Source of the DNA: Desulfomicrobium macestii
Lineage (GTDB): Bacteria > Desulfobacterota > Desulfovibrionia > Desulfovibrionales > Desulfomicrobiaceae
Assembly: GCF_014873765.1 (NCBI RefSeq)
Contig: NZ_JADBGG010000014.1
Span: forward strand, 40,724 to 104,723
Length of the DNA: 64,000 nt
Reading direction: 5' to 3'
In this document: one piece after another, positions 26,266 through 35,266 of the stretch
Layout of the letters: the number at the start of each line of letters is the position of its first letter
Numbering within the stretch: position 1 is the stretch's first letter
Made by a program: the position numbers and the translations under genes
The notes under the pieces: model-generated
Told to the model about the DNA's origin: nothing
Seen by the model: the letters and a program-made list of their open reading frames with translations, nothing else
Database searches by the model: none

Positions 26266-26408
26266 GCGACGCATTCTTTCTCGCTTACGGCGGACTGCAC
26301 TGGGGCTGGTCGGAAACCCGCTCGCTGCCTCTCAGGGTCCGGCGTCAGTTCGTCGAGGCCCTTGAGCGGCAACTTGATTTTGAACGTGAGCAAACGGAAC
26401 GGCGATAG
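26238..26408 (+). other. Probable -1 programmed frameshift and chaperone extension (gpGT-like)
   Basis: The heptamer T TTT TTG at 26238-26244 is in the correct phase for a -1 slip. After slipping, translation continues for about 55 codons (through GGLHWGWSETRSL and LERQLDFEREQTERR) to the stop at 26406-26408, just before the tape-measure ATG at 26409. This extension has no good start of its own. P2 E/E' and lambda G/GT use the same device at the same gene position. Normal termination would give the 225-aa form. Confidence 0.7.
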
Positions 26409-29400
26409 ATGAACGGCGATCTCGGACTGGGCATAGTGGTATCGATGAAGGATGCGTTCTCGCAGAACGCGCAGCGCATCCGTGGTTCCATGATGGACCT
26501 CGATTCCACCGTGGCGGATGCCAGCGAGCGGATGACCCGCAACCTGGACCGCATCCAGCAAGGGACCATGATGCTGGGGGCGGGACTGGCCCTGATGGCA
26601 GTACCCGCCGCCCTGTTCGCCTCCACCGCCGCGACCCAGAAAGCCCTGGGCGAGCTGGCGTCCCTCGGCGTGCAGGACCTCCGGGCCATCGAGGACGCCG
26701 CAGAATCCTTCACCAACCAATGGTCCGGTGCCGACAAGGCCGCTTTCATCACCGCCACCTACGACGTGAAATCGGCCCTGTCCAACCTCAGCGACGAGGC
26801 GGTGGGCGTCTTCACCTCCATGGCCGCCATGACGGCCAAGGCGACCAAGGCCACCACCCAGGAGATGGTTGGCACCTTCACCACGGCCTACGGGATCTTC
26901 AAGCCCATCATGGCCGACATGAACGACATGGAATGGGCGACCGCCTTTTCCGGAGCCATGGCGCAGACAGTGGCCTCGTTCAAGACCAACGGCACCCAGA
27001 TGGCCGACGCCATCAAGAACATCGGCGCGGTGGCGGCCGCGAGCAACATTCCCCTGAACGAGCAGCTCGCCGTGCTCGGCCAGCTCCAGACCACCATGCC
27101 CGGCTCCGAGGCGGGCACGCTGTACAAGGCGTTCATCATGAAGGCGGCCGAGGCCGGTGACGAGCTTGGCCTGTCCTTCACCGACACCAGTGGCCGTCTC
27201 AAGGGCGTGGTTCCCATCCTGCAGGAGATCAAGCGCCAGTTCCCCGATCTCTCCAACGCAGCCGCCCAGGTGAAGCTGAAGAAGGCCTTCGGTTCCGACG
27301 AGGCGGTCAAGTTCCTGCTGCAGATGTCGGCGGGCACGGAGAGCCTCGAAGGCAATATCCAGTCGGTGGGCCGAGCCATGAAGACCGGCACGGCGGTCAC
27401 CGAACAGATGGCCGACGCCATGAACCAGGACATCGGAGCCCGGTTCCTGCTCCTGCGCCAGCAGATGGCCAACCTCAGCGAAATCCTGGGTCGCACCTTG
27501 TTGCCGGTGGTCACGCCGGTGATCAACGGCGTCTCCCGCGTCATTCTGTTCCTGCAGCGCATGGCCAAATCGATGCCGGGCGTGACCCGGGTGGTCCTTG
27601 GACTATCCATGGCCCTCGGCACCATTTTGGTCGTGGCCGGAGCCGTCACCGCCGCTGTGGGCATGGTGGGACTCATGCTGCCCGCCATCAAGGCCGGGTT
27701 CGTGGCCATCAGCGCCGCGCTCGCCGGGGTGGGTTCGGCGGTCGCGACCTATTTTCTGCCTGTTACCGCGATCATCGCGGGCGTGATCCTGTCGGTGTAT
27801 CTGCTCAAACGCGCCTGGGAAACCAACTTCGGCGGCATTCAGGAGATCATCACCGGGGCCTGGAACAAGGTCTCGCTGGTCTTCCAGGGGATCAGAGAGC
27901 TGGTGGGCTCTCTCAGCGGCGGCGTCGGGCAGATGTCGGCCGAACTGGCACAGAAGCTCGAATCCGCAGGGCTGTTGGGCTTCGTGGTCACCGTTTTCAA
28001 GGCCTATTACCGGGTTCGTGAGGCCATGGCCGGATTGTGGGGCGCGTTCTCCCATGCCTTTGGCCGCATCCGCGCCATCCTCGAACCGACCGTCCGCACA
28101 CTGATGAGTGCCTATGCGGCGCTGGCCAGCGCGGTCTTTTCGGTGGTGGAGATCTTCGGCGTGGCCGCCAGCGCCACCGATGGGTCGTCCTGGCGTACCT
28201 TCGGCACTGTTATTGGCACCGTCGCCGGTGTGCTTCTGCAGGGGTTGGCGTTCGCCCTGAAGATCGTGGCCTGGAACCTGTCGCTCATCGTCCGAGCCCT
28301 GGCGGTGGTGGTGCGCAGCGTGGTCTGGGTCGGCAAGGCCATCGTCGGGTCACTGGTTGGAGCGACCAAGTTCATCTACAAGTTCCTGTTGCCCTTGCGC
28401 ATGATCGGCGAGGCATTTATGGCCGCCGGGAAGATCGTCTATGCGGTCTGGCAGGTGCTGACCGGCGACATCTCCCTGCTGGACGGTCTCAAGTCCATTG
28501 GCGGCGCGGTCTACGACTTTCTTGCCACCCCGTTCCGCTGGGCGCGGGATGTGGTGGTCGGTGTCTGGAATTTCATTTCCGTCATCTTCACCTCCATCGG
28601 ACGCCTGGTGGCCGACGCCGCCGGACAGATTGGCCAGGCGATTCTGAATCTCCCGATTATCAGCACCCTGCGTGAGCTGTTTGCCACCGTGCGATCCTTC
28701 TTCGCCGGGGACACGACCTTTTTCGAGGCGGGCAAGAAGCTGCTGATCAGCCTGGGTGAGGGGATCTGGTCGGCCGTGACCTATCCCTTCACCATGCTCA
28801 AGAACGCCTTGGGCAAGCTGCGCAATCTGCTGCCGTTCTCCGATGCCCGCGAGGGACCGCTCGCCAGCCTGACCGCCTCCGGTTCCGCGCTGCTCAAGAC
28901 CCTCGCCGACGGCATGAGCCTTACCCAGTCGCTGCCTGCGAAAGTGTTCGGCTTCGCCGCTCGCGGGATTCTCTCGGCCGCTGCGGGAGCCTGGCAGCAG
29001 ATCAAGACGGCGGGCGGAAACCTCATGGACGCCGCCTCGGCTCCCTTCCGGATGGCTGGAAAACTCTGGGATGGGTTGACCTCCGGGGCTCAAACCGTCG
29101 CGGCCAAGGCCGGCGCCATCTTCGGCGGTCTCAAACAATCCCTGTTTGGCGACACGCCCGTACTGGCGCTCAAACCGCCCCAGGTCAATGCCTGGGACGC
29201 GCTGGCCACGGGAGCCGTCAATCTCCGCAACCGGATCGTTGCCACACTGTCGGCCGTCCCCGGGGCTGTCGGTCGAATCTTTACCTACGCCGGTGCCGAG
29301 GGGCAAACCCTCTGGCAGAGGCTTTCCAGCGGCGCGAGCGCGGGCATTCAGGCGATCAAGGATAGAAGCGCTGGGATCGCCAACGGTTTGCTCTCCTCCG

Positions 29401-30044
29401 CTCGCGCCATGCTGGGAGTCCGGACCCCGATTCCGCAGGTGGCCGAGCAGAAGCAAACACTCGGTGCTGCGCAGCCCGCAGAATCGATTGGGCAACGCAT
29501 CATCGAAAGCGTGCTGAGTCTCGTGCCGCGTCTGGACGAGCGCCTGGTGCCCAAGGCCCTGAGCGCCATGCTGATGCTCCAGCCGGTCATGGCCACTGCC
29601 GCGCCGCCTCCGCAACCGATGAACGGCATCGTGCAGACCGTCGCGGCGGCCGTCGAGCCGGTAAGTAAGAGCTATATCCAGCCGTTCGCGGTGGAACCGG
29701 CACTGGAAAACGGAGATGCCTCTCTGGCTCCGGCCGGGATCGAGCGGCCCATGACCGCCGCTCCGACTCCGATAGCGAAGCCTTTGCAATCCGGGCTCAC
29801 CGAGACGGTGCCTTCCGAACAGTTGATCGCTCCGGCTCGCACCGCTCCCGCGACACCGCTGCGCGGAGAGGAAGCCGGTCCGGGAGTGCGCGAACTGCTG
29901 GAATCCTTGCTCTCGCGCCTCGATGGCCTGGCCGACCGCCCGGTGGAATTGAGCGTGACCACCAACATCGATGGCCGGAAGGTGGCCGAGGCCGTCTACA
30001 AGGACCTGCGGGAGCGGAAGATCAGAAACTACGAAACCCTGTGA
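26409..30044 (+). CDS. Tail tape measure protein, 1211 aa
   Basis: The long, alanine/leucine-rich helical protein has several strongly hydrophobic segments (about residues 55-75, 390-480 and 590-680) and a TP901-type N-terminal region (ALGELASLGVQDLRAIEDAAESF, and MPGSEAGTLYKAFI). It sets tail length and likely passes through the host membrane during injection. At ~0.15 nm per residue it would fit a tail of roughly 180 nm. Promoter-like copy 8 lies inside its 3' part at 29638. Confidence 0.92.
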   Translation: MNGDLGLGIVVSMKDAFSQNAQRIRGSMMDLDSTVADASERMTRNLDRIQQGTMMLGAGLALMAVPAALFASTAATQKALGELASLGVQDLRAIEDAAESFTNQWSGADKAAFITATYDVKSALSNLSDEAVGVFTSMAAMTAKATKATTQEMVGTFTTAYGIFKPIMADMNDMEWATAFSGAMAQTVASFKTNGTQMADAIKNIGAVAAASNIPLNEQLAVLGQLQTTMPGSEAGTLYKAFIMKAAEAGDELGLSFTDTSGRLKGVVPILQEIKRQFPDLSNAAAQVKLKKAFGSDEAVKFLLQMSAGTESLEGNIQSVGRAMKTGTAVTEQMADAMNQDIGARFLLLRQQMANLSEILGRTLLPVVTPVINGVSRVILFLQRMAKSMPGVTRVVLGLSMALGTILVVAGAVTAAVGMVGLMLPAIKAGFVAISAALAGVGSAVATYFLPVTAIIAGVILSVYLLKRAWETNFGGIQEIITGAWNKVSLVFQGIRELVGSLSGGVGQMSAELAQKLESAGLLGFVVTVFKAYYRVREAMAGLWGAFSHAFGRIRAILEPTVRTLMSAYAALASAVFSVVEIFGVAASATDGSSWRTFGTVIGTVAGVLLQGLAFALKIVAWNLSLIVRALAVVVRSVVWVGKAIVGSLVGATKFIYKFLLPLRMIGEAFMAAGKIVYAVWQVLTGDISLLDGLKSIGGAVYDFLATPFRWARDVVVGVWNFISVIFTSIGRLVADAAGQIGQAILNLPIISTLRELFATVRSFFAGDTTFFEAGKKLLISLGEGIWSAVTYPFTMLKNALGKLRNLLPFSDAREGPLASLTASGSALLKTLADGMSLTQSLPAKVFGFAARGILSAAAGAWQQIKTAGGNLMDAASAPFRMAGKLWDGLTSGAQTVAAKAGAIFGGLKQSLFGDTPVLALKPPQVNAWDALATGAVNLRNRIVATLSAVPGAVGRIFTYAGAEGQTLWQRLSSGASAGIQAIKDRSAGIANGLLSSARAMLGVRTPIPQVAEQKQTLGAAQPAESIGQRIIESVLSLVPRLDERLVPKALSAMLMLQPVMATAAPPPQPMNGIVQTVAAAVEPVSKSYIQPFAVEPALENGDASLAPAGIERPMTAAPTPIAKPLQSGLTETVPSEQLIAPARTAPATPLRGEEAGPGVRELLESLLSRLDGLADRPVELSVTTNIDGRKVAEAVYKDLRERKIRNYETL
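29638..29669 (+). promoter_or_regulatory. Phage repeated promoter-like element, copy 8 (inside tape measure gene)
   Basis: CCGTCG, 18 bases, TAAGTAAG. This copy is the only fully intragenic one, 383 bases before the ATG at 30053. The upstream hexamer, spacing and CCGGTAAGTAA core match the others, although the spacer itself differs. It could drive the 30.0-31.1 kb genes. Confidence 0.45.
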
Positions 30045-30052
30045 GAGGACCG

Positions 30053-30364
30053 ATGAAACGCATCTTTGTCTGCAGCCCGTTCGCGGGCGACATAGCCCGA
30101 AACGTGAAGGTCGCCGAGGCACTTTGCCGCCAGGTCATGAGAAGCGGTCACGCGCCGTTCGCGCCGCATCTGCTATATCCGACCTTCACCGATGACAGCG
30201 TCACCGAGCAGCGAGAGACGGGCATCGCCTGCGGCCTGGCCTACATGGAATGTTGCGACGAAGTGTGGGCGTTCACCGGCAACGGCATTTCCAGCGGCAT
30301 GCGGCGGGAACTCGACCGGGCCGGACAACTGGGCAAGCCAATCATCGAGATCGCCGAGGTGTAA
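30053..30364 (+). CDS. DUF4406/nucleoside deoxyribosyltransferase-like protein, 103 aa
   Basis: ATG 30053 follows GAGAGGACCG. The start MKRIFVCSPFAGDIARNV, the ARRL-like middle, and the end EVWAFTGNGISSGMRRELDRAGQLGKPI match the small deoxyribosyltransferase-fold family DUF4406. The family is found in many phages, and its enzymatic role (nucleotide or base handling) is not settled. Its place in the tail module, between tape measure and tube genes, is odd for an enzyme. Confidence 0.8.
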   Translation: MKRIFVCSPFAGDIARNVKVAEALCRQVMRSGHAPFAPHLLYPTFTDDSVTEQRETGIACGLAYMECCDEVWAFTGNGISSGMRRELDRAGQLGKPIIEIAEV

Positions 30365-30367
30365 GGA

Positions 30368-30838
30368 ATGGCATGGGATCAACAGCCCATCAAGGGATAT
30401 CTGGTAGACGCCGACACGGGGGAGCGGCTCGAATTCCAGTACAACCCCAACTCCATCAGCGACGAGAAGTCGACCGACTACGCAACGATCAAAATCCCCG
30501 GCATGAGCCACCCGCGCTACCAGTACGTCGCCGGAGAACCGCGCCGGATCGCCTTCAAGGTCGAGCTGTTCAAGGGGCCGGTCAAACAGAAGGTCGACTG
30601 GCTCCGCTCGCTGCAATATCCGGAGCACGCCGGAACCATGCTCAAGAATGCGCCGCACCGCGTACTGCTGATTTTCGGCGATCTCTACCCGGGCGTGACC
30701 TGCATCGTCCGGCAGGTGAAGGCGCGGTTCTTCGGCCTGTTCGACCGGGACAACCTGCTGCCGCAACGGGCCGAGGTGGACATCGTCCTCGAGGAATATG
30801 TGGATCAGTCCATCAACTGGTCGGAGGTACGTTCATGA
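30368..30838 (+). CDS. Contractile-injection tube/baseplate protein, 156 aa
   Basis: ATG 30368. The product has the start WDQQPIKGYLVDADTGERLEFQYNP, characteristic of proteins that join the inner tube to the baseplate in contractile systems (often followed by a LysM gene, as here). It is beta-rich with no membrane segment. Its stop overlaps the next ATG. Confidence 0.75.
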   Translation: MAWDQQPIKGYLVDADTGERLEFQYNPNSISDEKSTDYATIKIPGMSHPRYQYVAGEPRRIAFKVELFKGPVKQKVDWLRSLQYPEHAGTMLKNAPHRVLLIFGDLYPGVTCIVRQVKARFFGLFDRDNLLPQRAEVDIVLEEYVDQSINWSEVRS

Positions 30839-31125
30839 TCGGCCGTGATTCCCGATACGCCCGCTGTCTTCTCTACCGGGACAGCGACGGCACCTCCCTC
30901 GGCATGCGCCAGCGCATCGACACCACCCCCAGACACGACGACCGCCTACACACCGTAGTCGAGGGCGACCGTCTGGATCTGCTCGCTCACCGCTATCTGG
31001 GTGATGCCCGGCTCTGGTGGATCATCTGCGACTACAACGACCTCTTTTTCCCGTTGGCGCTCGAGCCGGGTCTGGCGCTGCGCATTCCCTCCCGCGAACA
31101 CGTCCAGATGCGCCTGCTCGACTGA
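30835..31125 (+). CDS. LysM-like tail protein (gpX-type), 96 aa
   Basis: ATG 30835 overlaps the upstream TGA. The C-terminal half, HTVVEGDRLDLLAHRYLGDARLWWIICDYN, is a LysM-like motif in the short tail proteins of contractile particles (P2 gpX and relatives), which bind the baseplate hub or peptidoglycan. It ends the tube block and is followed by promoter-like copy 6. Confidence 0.8.
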   Translation: MIGRDSRYARCLLYRDSDGTSLGMRQRIDTTPRHDDRLHTVVEGDRLDLLAHRYLGDARLWWIICDYNDLFFPLALEPGLALRIPSREHVQMRLLD

Positions 31126-31130
31126 AGCAT

Positions 31131-31162
31131 CCGACACCTCGCCATGCCTTCCGGTAAGTAAG
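31131..31162 (+). promoter_or_regulatory. Phage repeated promoter-like element, copy 6
   Basis: CCGACA, 18 bases, TAAGTAAG, beginning six bases after the preceding stop and 29 bases before the ATG at 31192. Its spacer closely resembles copies 4 and 5. Confidence 0.7.
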
Positions 31163-31191
31163 CAGGGAACTGCGAACCGCCGGAGAGACGC

Positions 31192-32475
31192 ATGGATCTG
31201 GATACCTTCAAGCCGACATTTCTGATTCAGATCGAGGGGCAAGACCTCTCGAAGGACATCACCCAGGAGATCACCTCGTTCGTCTTCACCGACAACGAGG
31301 AGGAGCTGGATGTCCTCGAACTGTCGGTGACCGACCGCAACCTGCAGTTCGTCGACGATCCGCTGTTCCAGGAAGGCAACGAGATCGTGGCCCGCTTCGG
31401 CTACGTGGGGAACCTCTCTCCGCGCAAGAAGGCGGTCATCAAGGACATCGATTACGACTTCCCGGAAAACGGCGATCCGATCATCCGCATCAAGGCCTAC
31501 GACAAGGGCTTCAAATTGGCGGGCAAGGAGAACCAGAAAGTCTGGCAGAAACCCGCTCCCGGCATCCTCTATTCGGAAATCGCCGAACAGATCGCCGCCG
31601 CCAACGGCCTCTCGCCGGTGGTCACGGCCACCAAGGGGACCCATCTCCGCGTCACCCAGAGCAACATCTCGGACGCCCAGTTCCTCAAGGAGCTGGCGGA
31701 AAAGGCCCGCGACCGCGATGGCGACGGCGTGAGCGGCTATGTCTTCTACATCCAGGACGACGAACTCCATTTCCATCCCCGCGAGCTCGACCAGACGCCG
31801 CTTCTGACCCTCGAATATTTCACCGACACCAAGGGCCTGCTGCGCTCGTTCCGCCCCAGCACCCAATCGCAGGGGGCCAAGGGCGCGGGTGTCGAGACCA
31901 AGACGGTCGGCGTCGACCCGCGCAAGAAGGACGTGGTCGAGCACAAGGCCAACAACGCCACCACGCCCGAGCGGACGGCCTTGGGCAAGCAGACTTATCT
32001 GGTCGACGGCAACACCGGCGAAGGCAGCTTCAAGGAACAGGAGACGGGGCAGATCGTGCCGAGCTTCGACCGTTCCGAAGGCTTTCATGAAGAGCCGCGC
32101 CAGGAGCCCGCCCAGGACAGCGCCGAAGGCAAATTCCGCGAGGCGGAACTGCGCCAGGTCGAGGCGGATGCGGCCACCATCGGCATTCCCCAGCTACGCG
32201 CCAAGAAGAACGTCGAGATCAAGGGCGTGGGACGGAAGTTTTCCGGCATCTATTACTGCCACTCGGTGCGCCACAGCATCAGCGGCGCTGGCTATCTCTG
32301 CGAACTCAAACTCAAGAAGAACGCCCTCGGCAAGGGCGCGGGCGACAAGTCCGCCGAGTCCCAGGGCAAACCCAACGACAAGGAGGCCCCGCCCACGCCG
32401 CAAAACGAGCCGCCAGCCATGGTGACCATCGACGCGGATTCCGGCGCGGTCACACAAGGAGGCGGTAATGGGTGA
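31192..32475 (+). CDS. Baseplate hub protein (gpD/gp27-like), 427 aa
   Basis: ATG 31192 after CCGGAGAGACGC. The N-terminal half (FTDNEEELDVLELSVTDRNL, then VKIKAYDKGFKL-type strands and ILYSEIAEQIAAANGL) matches the late control D/gp27 hub family that forms the central trimer of contractile baseplates. The last ~60 residues are a charged linker. It overlaps the next gene by eight bases. Confidence 0.85.
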   Translation: MDLDTFKPTFLIQIEGQDLSKDITQEITSFVFTDNEEELDVLELSVTDRNLQFVDDPLFQEGNEIVARFGYVGNLSPRKKAVIKDIDYDFPENGDPIIRIKAYDKGFKLAGKENQKVWQKPAPGILYSEIAEQIAAANGLSPVVTATKGTHLRVTQSNISDAQFLKELAEKARDRDGDGVSGYVFYIQDDELHFHPRELDQTPLLTLEYFTDTKGLLRSFRPSTQSQGAKGAGVETKTVGVDPRKKDVVEHKANNATTPERTALGKQTYLVDGNTGEGSFKEQETGQIVPSFDRSEGFHEEPRQEPAQDSAEGKFREAELRQVEADAATIGIPQLRAKKNVEIKGVGRKFSGIYYCHSVRHSISGAGYLCELKLKKNALGKGAGDKSAESQGKPNDKEAPPTPQNEPPAMVTIDADSGAVTQGGGNG

Positions 32476-32842
32476 TCTCAGCAAGAATTTCAACCGTTTG
32501 GAATTCGCCTGCAAGGGCAAGAGTTGCTGCGGCCATTCGGCTGCGGTCCATCCCGACCTGGTCGACGCCCTGCAGGCTTTGCGCGACCACATCGGCAAAC
32601 CGCTGTCCATCACCAGCGGCTTCCGCTGTAACCGGCACAACAAGGCGGTGGGCGGAGCGGAGCAGAGTTTCCACACGCTGGGTATGGCGGCCGACGTGAG
32701 CTGTCCCGCTGGCGTTTCGCCCGAGGAATTGGCGGTCATCGCCGAGGAGATCCCTCTTTTTTGCGAGGGCGGCATCGGCGTCTATGCCTCCTGGGTCCAT
32801 CTCGACGTGCGCCAGTCGGGCAAGGCGAGGTGGCGGTCATGA
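32468..32842 (+). CDS. M15-family peptidase (endolysin or tail-associated), 124 aa
   Basis: ATG 32468. The compact protein has the peptidase M15 zinc-binding pattern: SITSGFRC, then SFHTLGMAADV (His and Asp ligands) and WVHLDVR (final His). It should cleave peptide bonds of peptidoglycan cross-bridges. Because no other endolysin is visible in the phage, it may serve lysis even though it lies in the hub/spike region. Confidence 0.85.
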   Translation: MGDLSKNFNRLEFACKGKSCCGHSAAVHPDLVDALQALRDHIGKPLSITSGFRCNRHNKAVGGAEQSFHTLGMAADVSCPAGVSPEELAVIAEEIPLFCEGGIGVYASWVHLDVRQSGKARWRS

Positions 32843-33258
32843 GCGCCGAAACCAAGACCCTGTTTTCCGGCACCGCGCTGGGTCTCTCCGGGCCGCTTCG
32901 GGTAGAGATACTTCCCAATGGAATGACCGCCAGGCTGACTCAGCCGTTCCGTGTCCGCACCGGCGCTGGCCGCATCATCGAAGTGCCCGCCGGGTTCGAG
33001 ACCGATTTCGCCTCGGTGCCGCGCCTGTTCTGGCGCGTGGTGCCACCCTGGGGGCGATATTCCCCGGCCGCCGTCGTTCACGACTACCTCTACCACACCG
33101 GCAAGGTCTCGCGGCTTGCTGCCGACCGCGTCTTTCTCGAACTGATGGCTGCCCTGGGCGTGCCTCTGTGGAAAAGGCAGGTCATGTATTGGGCGGTTCG
33201 CCTGGGCGGCTGGCTGGCCTGGGACGCCAGTCGAAAACGGGAGACGGAGCATGCTTGA
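32839..33258 (+). CDS. DUF1353 protein, 139 aa
   Basis: ATG 32839 overlaps the peptidase stop. The domain is recognisable by VPAGFETDFASVPRLFWRVVPPWGRYSPAAVVHDYLY, the DUF1353 core with a conserved FETDFASVP and HDYLY. DUF1353 genes are common next to phage lysis genes, and their role is unknown. The C-terminus has one hydrophobic stretch (VMYWAVRLGGWLAW) that may associate with membrane. Confidence 0.85.
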   Translation: MSAETKTLFSGTALGLSGPLRVEILPNGMTARLTQPFRVRTGAGRIIEVPAGFETDFASVPRLFWRVVPPWGRYSPAAVVHDYLYHTGKVSRLAADRVFLELMAALGVPLWKRQVMYWAVRLGGWLAWDASRKRETEHA

Positions 33259-34300
33259 AACCCGCGACCGTCAATCCGAGGAGCGCTACCGCAACCGCTG
33301 GTACGGCAAGTACCGGGCCTTCGTGCGCGACAACAACGACCCAGAACGCCTTGGCCGGGTCCGGCTGGAGATCCCCGCCGTGCTTGGCAGCGGGCGGGAG
33401 AACTGGTCCGAATGGGCCGCTCCCTGTTTCCCCTACGGCGGCAACGACGACACCGGCATGTTCCTGGTCCCCGAGGAAGGGGCCTCGGTCTGGGCCGAGT
33501 TCGAGGGCGGCGTTGTCCAGTATCCGATCTGGACCGGGGTCTGGCTGGCCAAGAGCAATCCCGGCGAACAGCCCGAGGAATCCAAGCGCACCTGCGCGAA
33601 TGCCTTTTGCCATGACTGCGAGGACAAGGTCGAACATCAGGCCAACCGGCACGACGATCTCGAACACAAGAAGTACCACGGCCATCCGCCGTATTACTGC
33701 CCGCGACTGAAGGTCCTGCTCAAGACCGAAACCGGCCACACCATCCTGGCCGATGACCGCGACGGCGACGAGCTGCTGCGGATCATCGACCGCGCCGGAC
33801 AGATCCTCACCATGGAAGGGAAGGTGAAGCCGGAGATGCAGAGCGGCAACGCTCTGCGCCGAGGCACGAAGGACGCCGAGAAAGGCGACCAGCTCGACAT
33901 CGCCTCGCAGATCGTCGGCTCCCGCGCCCGCATCCAGCTCACCGACCTCTGCCGCCAGCAGGTGATCCTCGAAGCCTGGCAGGACAAGGAGAAGGTCCAC
34001 ATCCTCTCGTGCGACAAGGGCCGCTCCCGCTGGCAGAAGATCCTCATCGATACCACCAAGGGTCGGGAGAAGGTTCACATCTGGGGACTCAACGGCACCC
34101 AGGAAATCCTCGTCGATTCCACCGCCGCCGCCGAACAGATCCGGCTGACCGACAAGGCCGGTCAGGTGGTGCGCATGAACGCCGCGCCCGGCCAGGAGAG
34201 CATCAGCGCCACCGACAAGTCCGGCAGCCTCGTGTTCATGGATGGGGTGGCCGGAAACATCATCATTCGCTCGACGAACACCGTCTTGATCAACACCTGA
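33251..34300 (+). CDS. Baseplate spike protein (gpV/gp5-like), 349 aa
   Basis: ATG 33251. Residues ~15-100 form the OB-fold domain of gpV/gp5 (YRAFVRDNNDPERLGRVRLEIP and VPEEGASVWAEFEGG). A Cys/His segment (CANAFCHDCEDK) and a beta-helical region of repeated short strands follow. It forms the shaft that the PAAR tip (34684) caps. It overlaps the DUF1353 gene by eight bases. Confidence 0.85.
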   Translation: MLETRDRQSEERYRNRWYGKYRAFVRDNNDPERLGRVRLEIPAVLGSGRENWSEWAAPCFPYGGNDDTGMFLVPEEGASVWAEFEGGVVQYPIWTGVWLAKSNPGEQPEESKRTCANAFCHDCEDKVEHQANRHDDLEHKKYHGHPPYYCPRLKVLLKTETGHTILADDRDGDELLRIIDRAGQILTMEGKVKPEMQSGNALRRGTKDAEKGDQLDIASQIVGSRARIQLTDLCRQQVILEAWQDKEKVHILSCDKGRSRWQKILIDTTKGREKVHIWGLNGTQEILVDSTAAAEQIRLTDKAGQVVRMNAAPGQESISATDKSGSLVFMDGVAGNIIIRSTNTVLINT

Positions 34301-34312
34301 AGGAAGCATCGC

Positions 34313-34687
34313 ATGGGAGAAAGAACAACAACGCCCTCCGGACTTTCGGCCAGCGAGGAATTGCTGGCCCGGACCTTCGATCATTGGCGGGAGGAATTCC
34401 GCAGCATCCTCGAAAGTCACCGCCGGGAAATCCAGGACCGCCTCGAGAAGATCGAGCGTGAAATCGAGAAGAAATCGGACAAGGAAAACGTCGAGGTGCT
34501 GGTCCGCTCGATCTATTCCGATCTGCACCGGCACGCCGAGGAGATCGACCGGCTGCATGCCCGGGTCGGCTCTAAGATGGGGACCGAGACCATGTGGAAG
34601 ATCGTCGGCCTGGTGCTGACCATCGGCAGCACCATCGGCGGACTCGTCGGCTTTCTGATCCATCTGCTGCTGAAGGTGAACCCATGA
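34313..34687 (+). CDS. Coiled-coil membrane protein, 124 aa (holin/spanin candidate)
   Basis: ATG 34313 follows GAAGGAAGCATCGC. Residues ~20-90 form a long charged coiled coil (RREIQDRLEKIEREIEKKSD) and residues ~100-120 one membrane segment (IVGLVLTIGSTIGGLVGFLI). One C-terminal membrane helix with a coiled coil is seen in some holin-like or tail-membrane proteins. Its closeness to the M15 peptidase supports lysis, but this is not certain. Confidence 0.65.
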   Translation: MGERTTTPSGLSASEELLARTFDHWREEFRSILESHRREIQDRLEKIEREIEKKSDKENVEVLVRSIYSDLHRHAEEIDRLHARVGSKMGTETMWKIVGLVLTIGSTIGGLVGFLIHLLLKVNP

Positions 34688-34947
34688 GCTCCCAGGCGCG
34701 GCTCGGCGACATCAGCAGTCACGGCGGCGTCATCATCACCGGGGCGAGCCGGACGCTGGACAACGGCATGCCAGTGGCCCGCATGGGTGATCTGCACGTC
34801 TGTCCCATCCCTGGGCATGGCGTGACGCCCATTGTGACCGGCAGCTTCGACACCATCACCGAAGGATTGCCCAACGCCCGCATCGGCGACATCACCGCCT
34901 GCGGAGCCATCATAGTCACCGGCAGTCCCGACACCATCGACAACTGA
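34684..34947 (+). CDS. PAAR-domain spike tip, 87 aa
   Basis: ATG 34684 overlaps the previous stop. The whole protein is a PAAR domain: RLGDISSHGG, VARMGDLHVCPI and RIGDITACG with the His/Cys ligands for a metal ion. PAAR proteins sharpen the spike of contractile tails and T6SS. No effector domain is fused. Confidence 0.92.
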   Translation: MSSQARLGDISSHGGVIITGASRTLDNGMPVARMGDLHVCPIPGHGVTPIVTGSFDTITEGLPNARIGDITACGAIIVTGSPDTIDN

Positions 34948-34957
34948 GGGGGCCGCT

Positions 34958-35266
34958 ATGAACAATCTCGAACAGCCGCAGGAACCGCACTACTGGGATG
35001 TCTTCCCGAAACTGATCCGGGTCTCGCGATCCCCATTCGTCCAGCGCATTCCGCTCTCGATCCGTGGTCTACCCGAAGCGCCGGTGTTCGAATCGTCCAA
35101 TCCCGACGTGGCCAGTGTCGATGAGGACGGCAATGTCGAGTGCGGCTTCGTTCCCGGGGCGGCCATGATCCTGGTCTGGGATTCGCCCGAGCGGCTCAGC
35201 CTGCGTCACGTCCAGGTCGAGGTCTATGGCGGTGGCGTCTCCGCACCGGTGGAGGTTCCTTCATGA
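34958..35266 (+). CDS. Ig-like baseplate protein, 102 aa
   Basis: ATG 34958. One BIG2-type Ig-like domain (FESSNPDVASVDEDGNVECGF) makes up the whole product. It is clearly paralogous to residues ~1-100 of the following gene: shared pattern HYWDVFPKLIRVS/SHWEVQPRSIRLS and LRHVQVEV/LRHVLVEV. Its stop overlaps the next ATG. It may be a surface or binding domain of the tail. Confidence 0.75.
   Translation: MNNLEQPQEPHYWDVFPKLIRVSRSPFVQRIPLSIRGLPEAPVFESSNPDVASVDEDGNVECGFVPGAAMILVWDSPERLSLRHVQVEVYGGGVSAPVEVPS

Noticed and set aside
23578..26274. Long antisense open frame (898 codons) opposite sheath and tube genes
   Set aside because: High-GC shadow of the real genes: Arg/Gly/His-rich, no start signal, no domain.
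34313..34687. Definite holin call
   Set aside because: One C-terminal membrane helix and a coiled coil are not enough to separate holin, spanin or tail-membrane protein.
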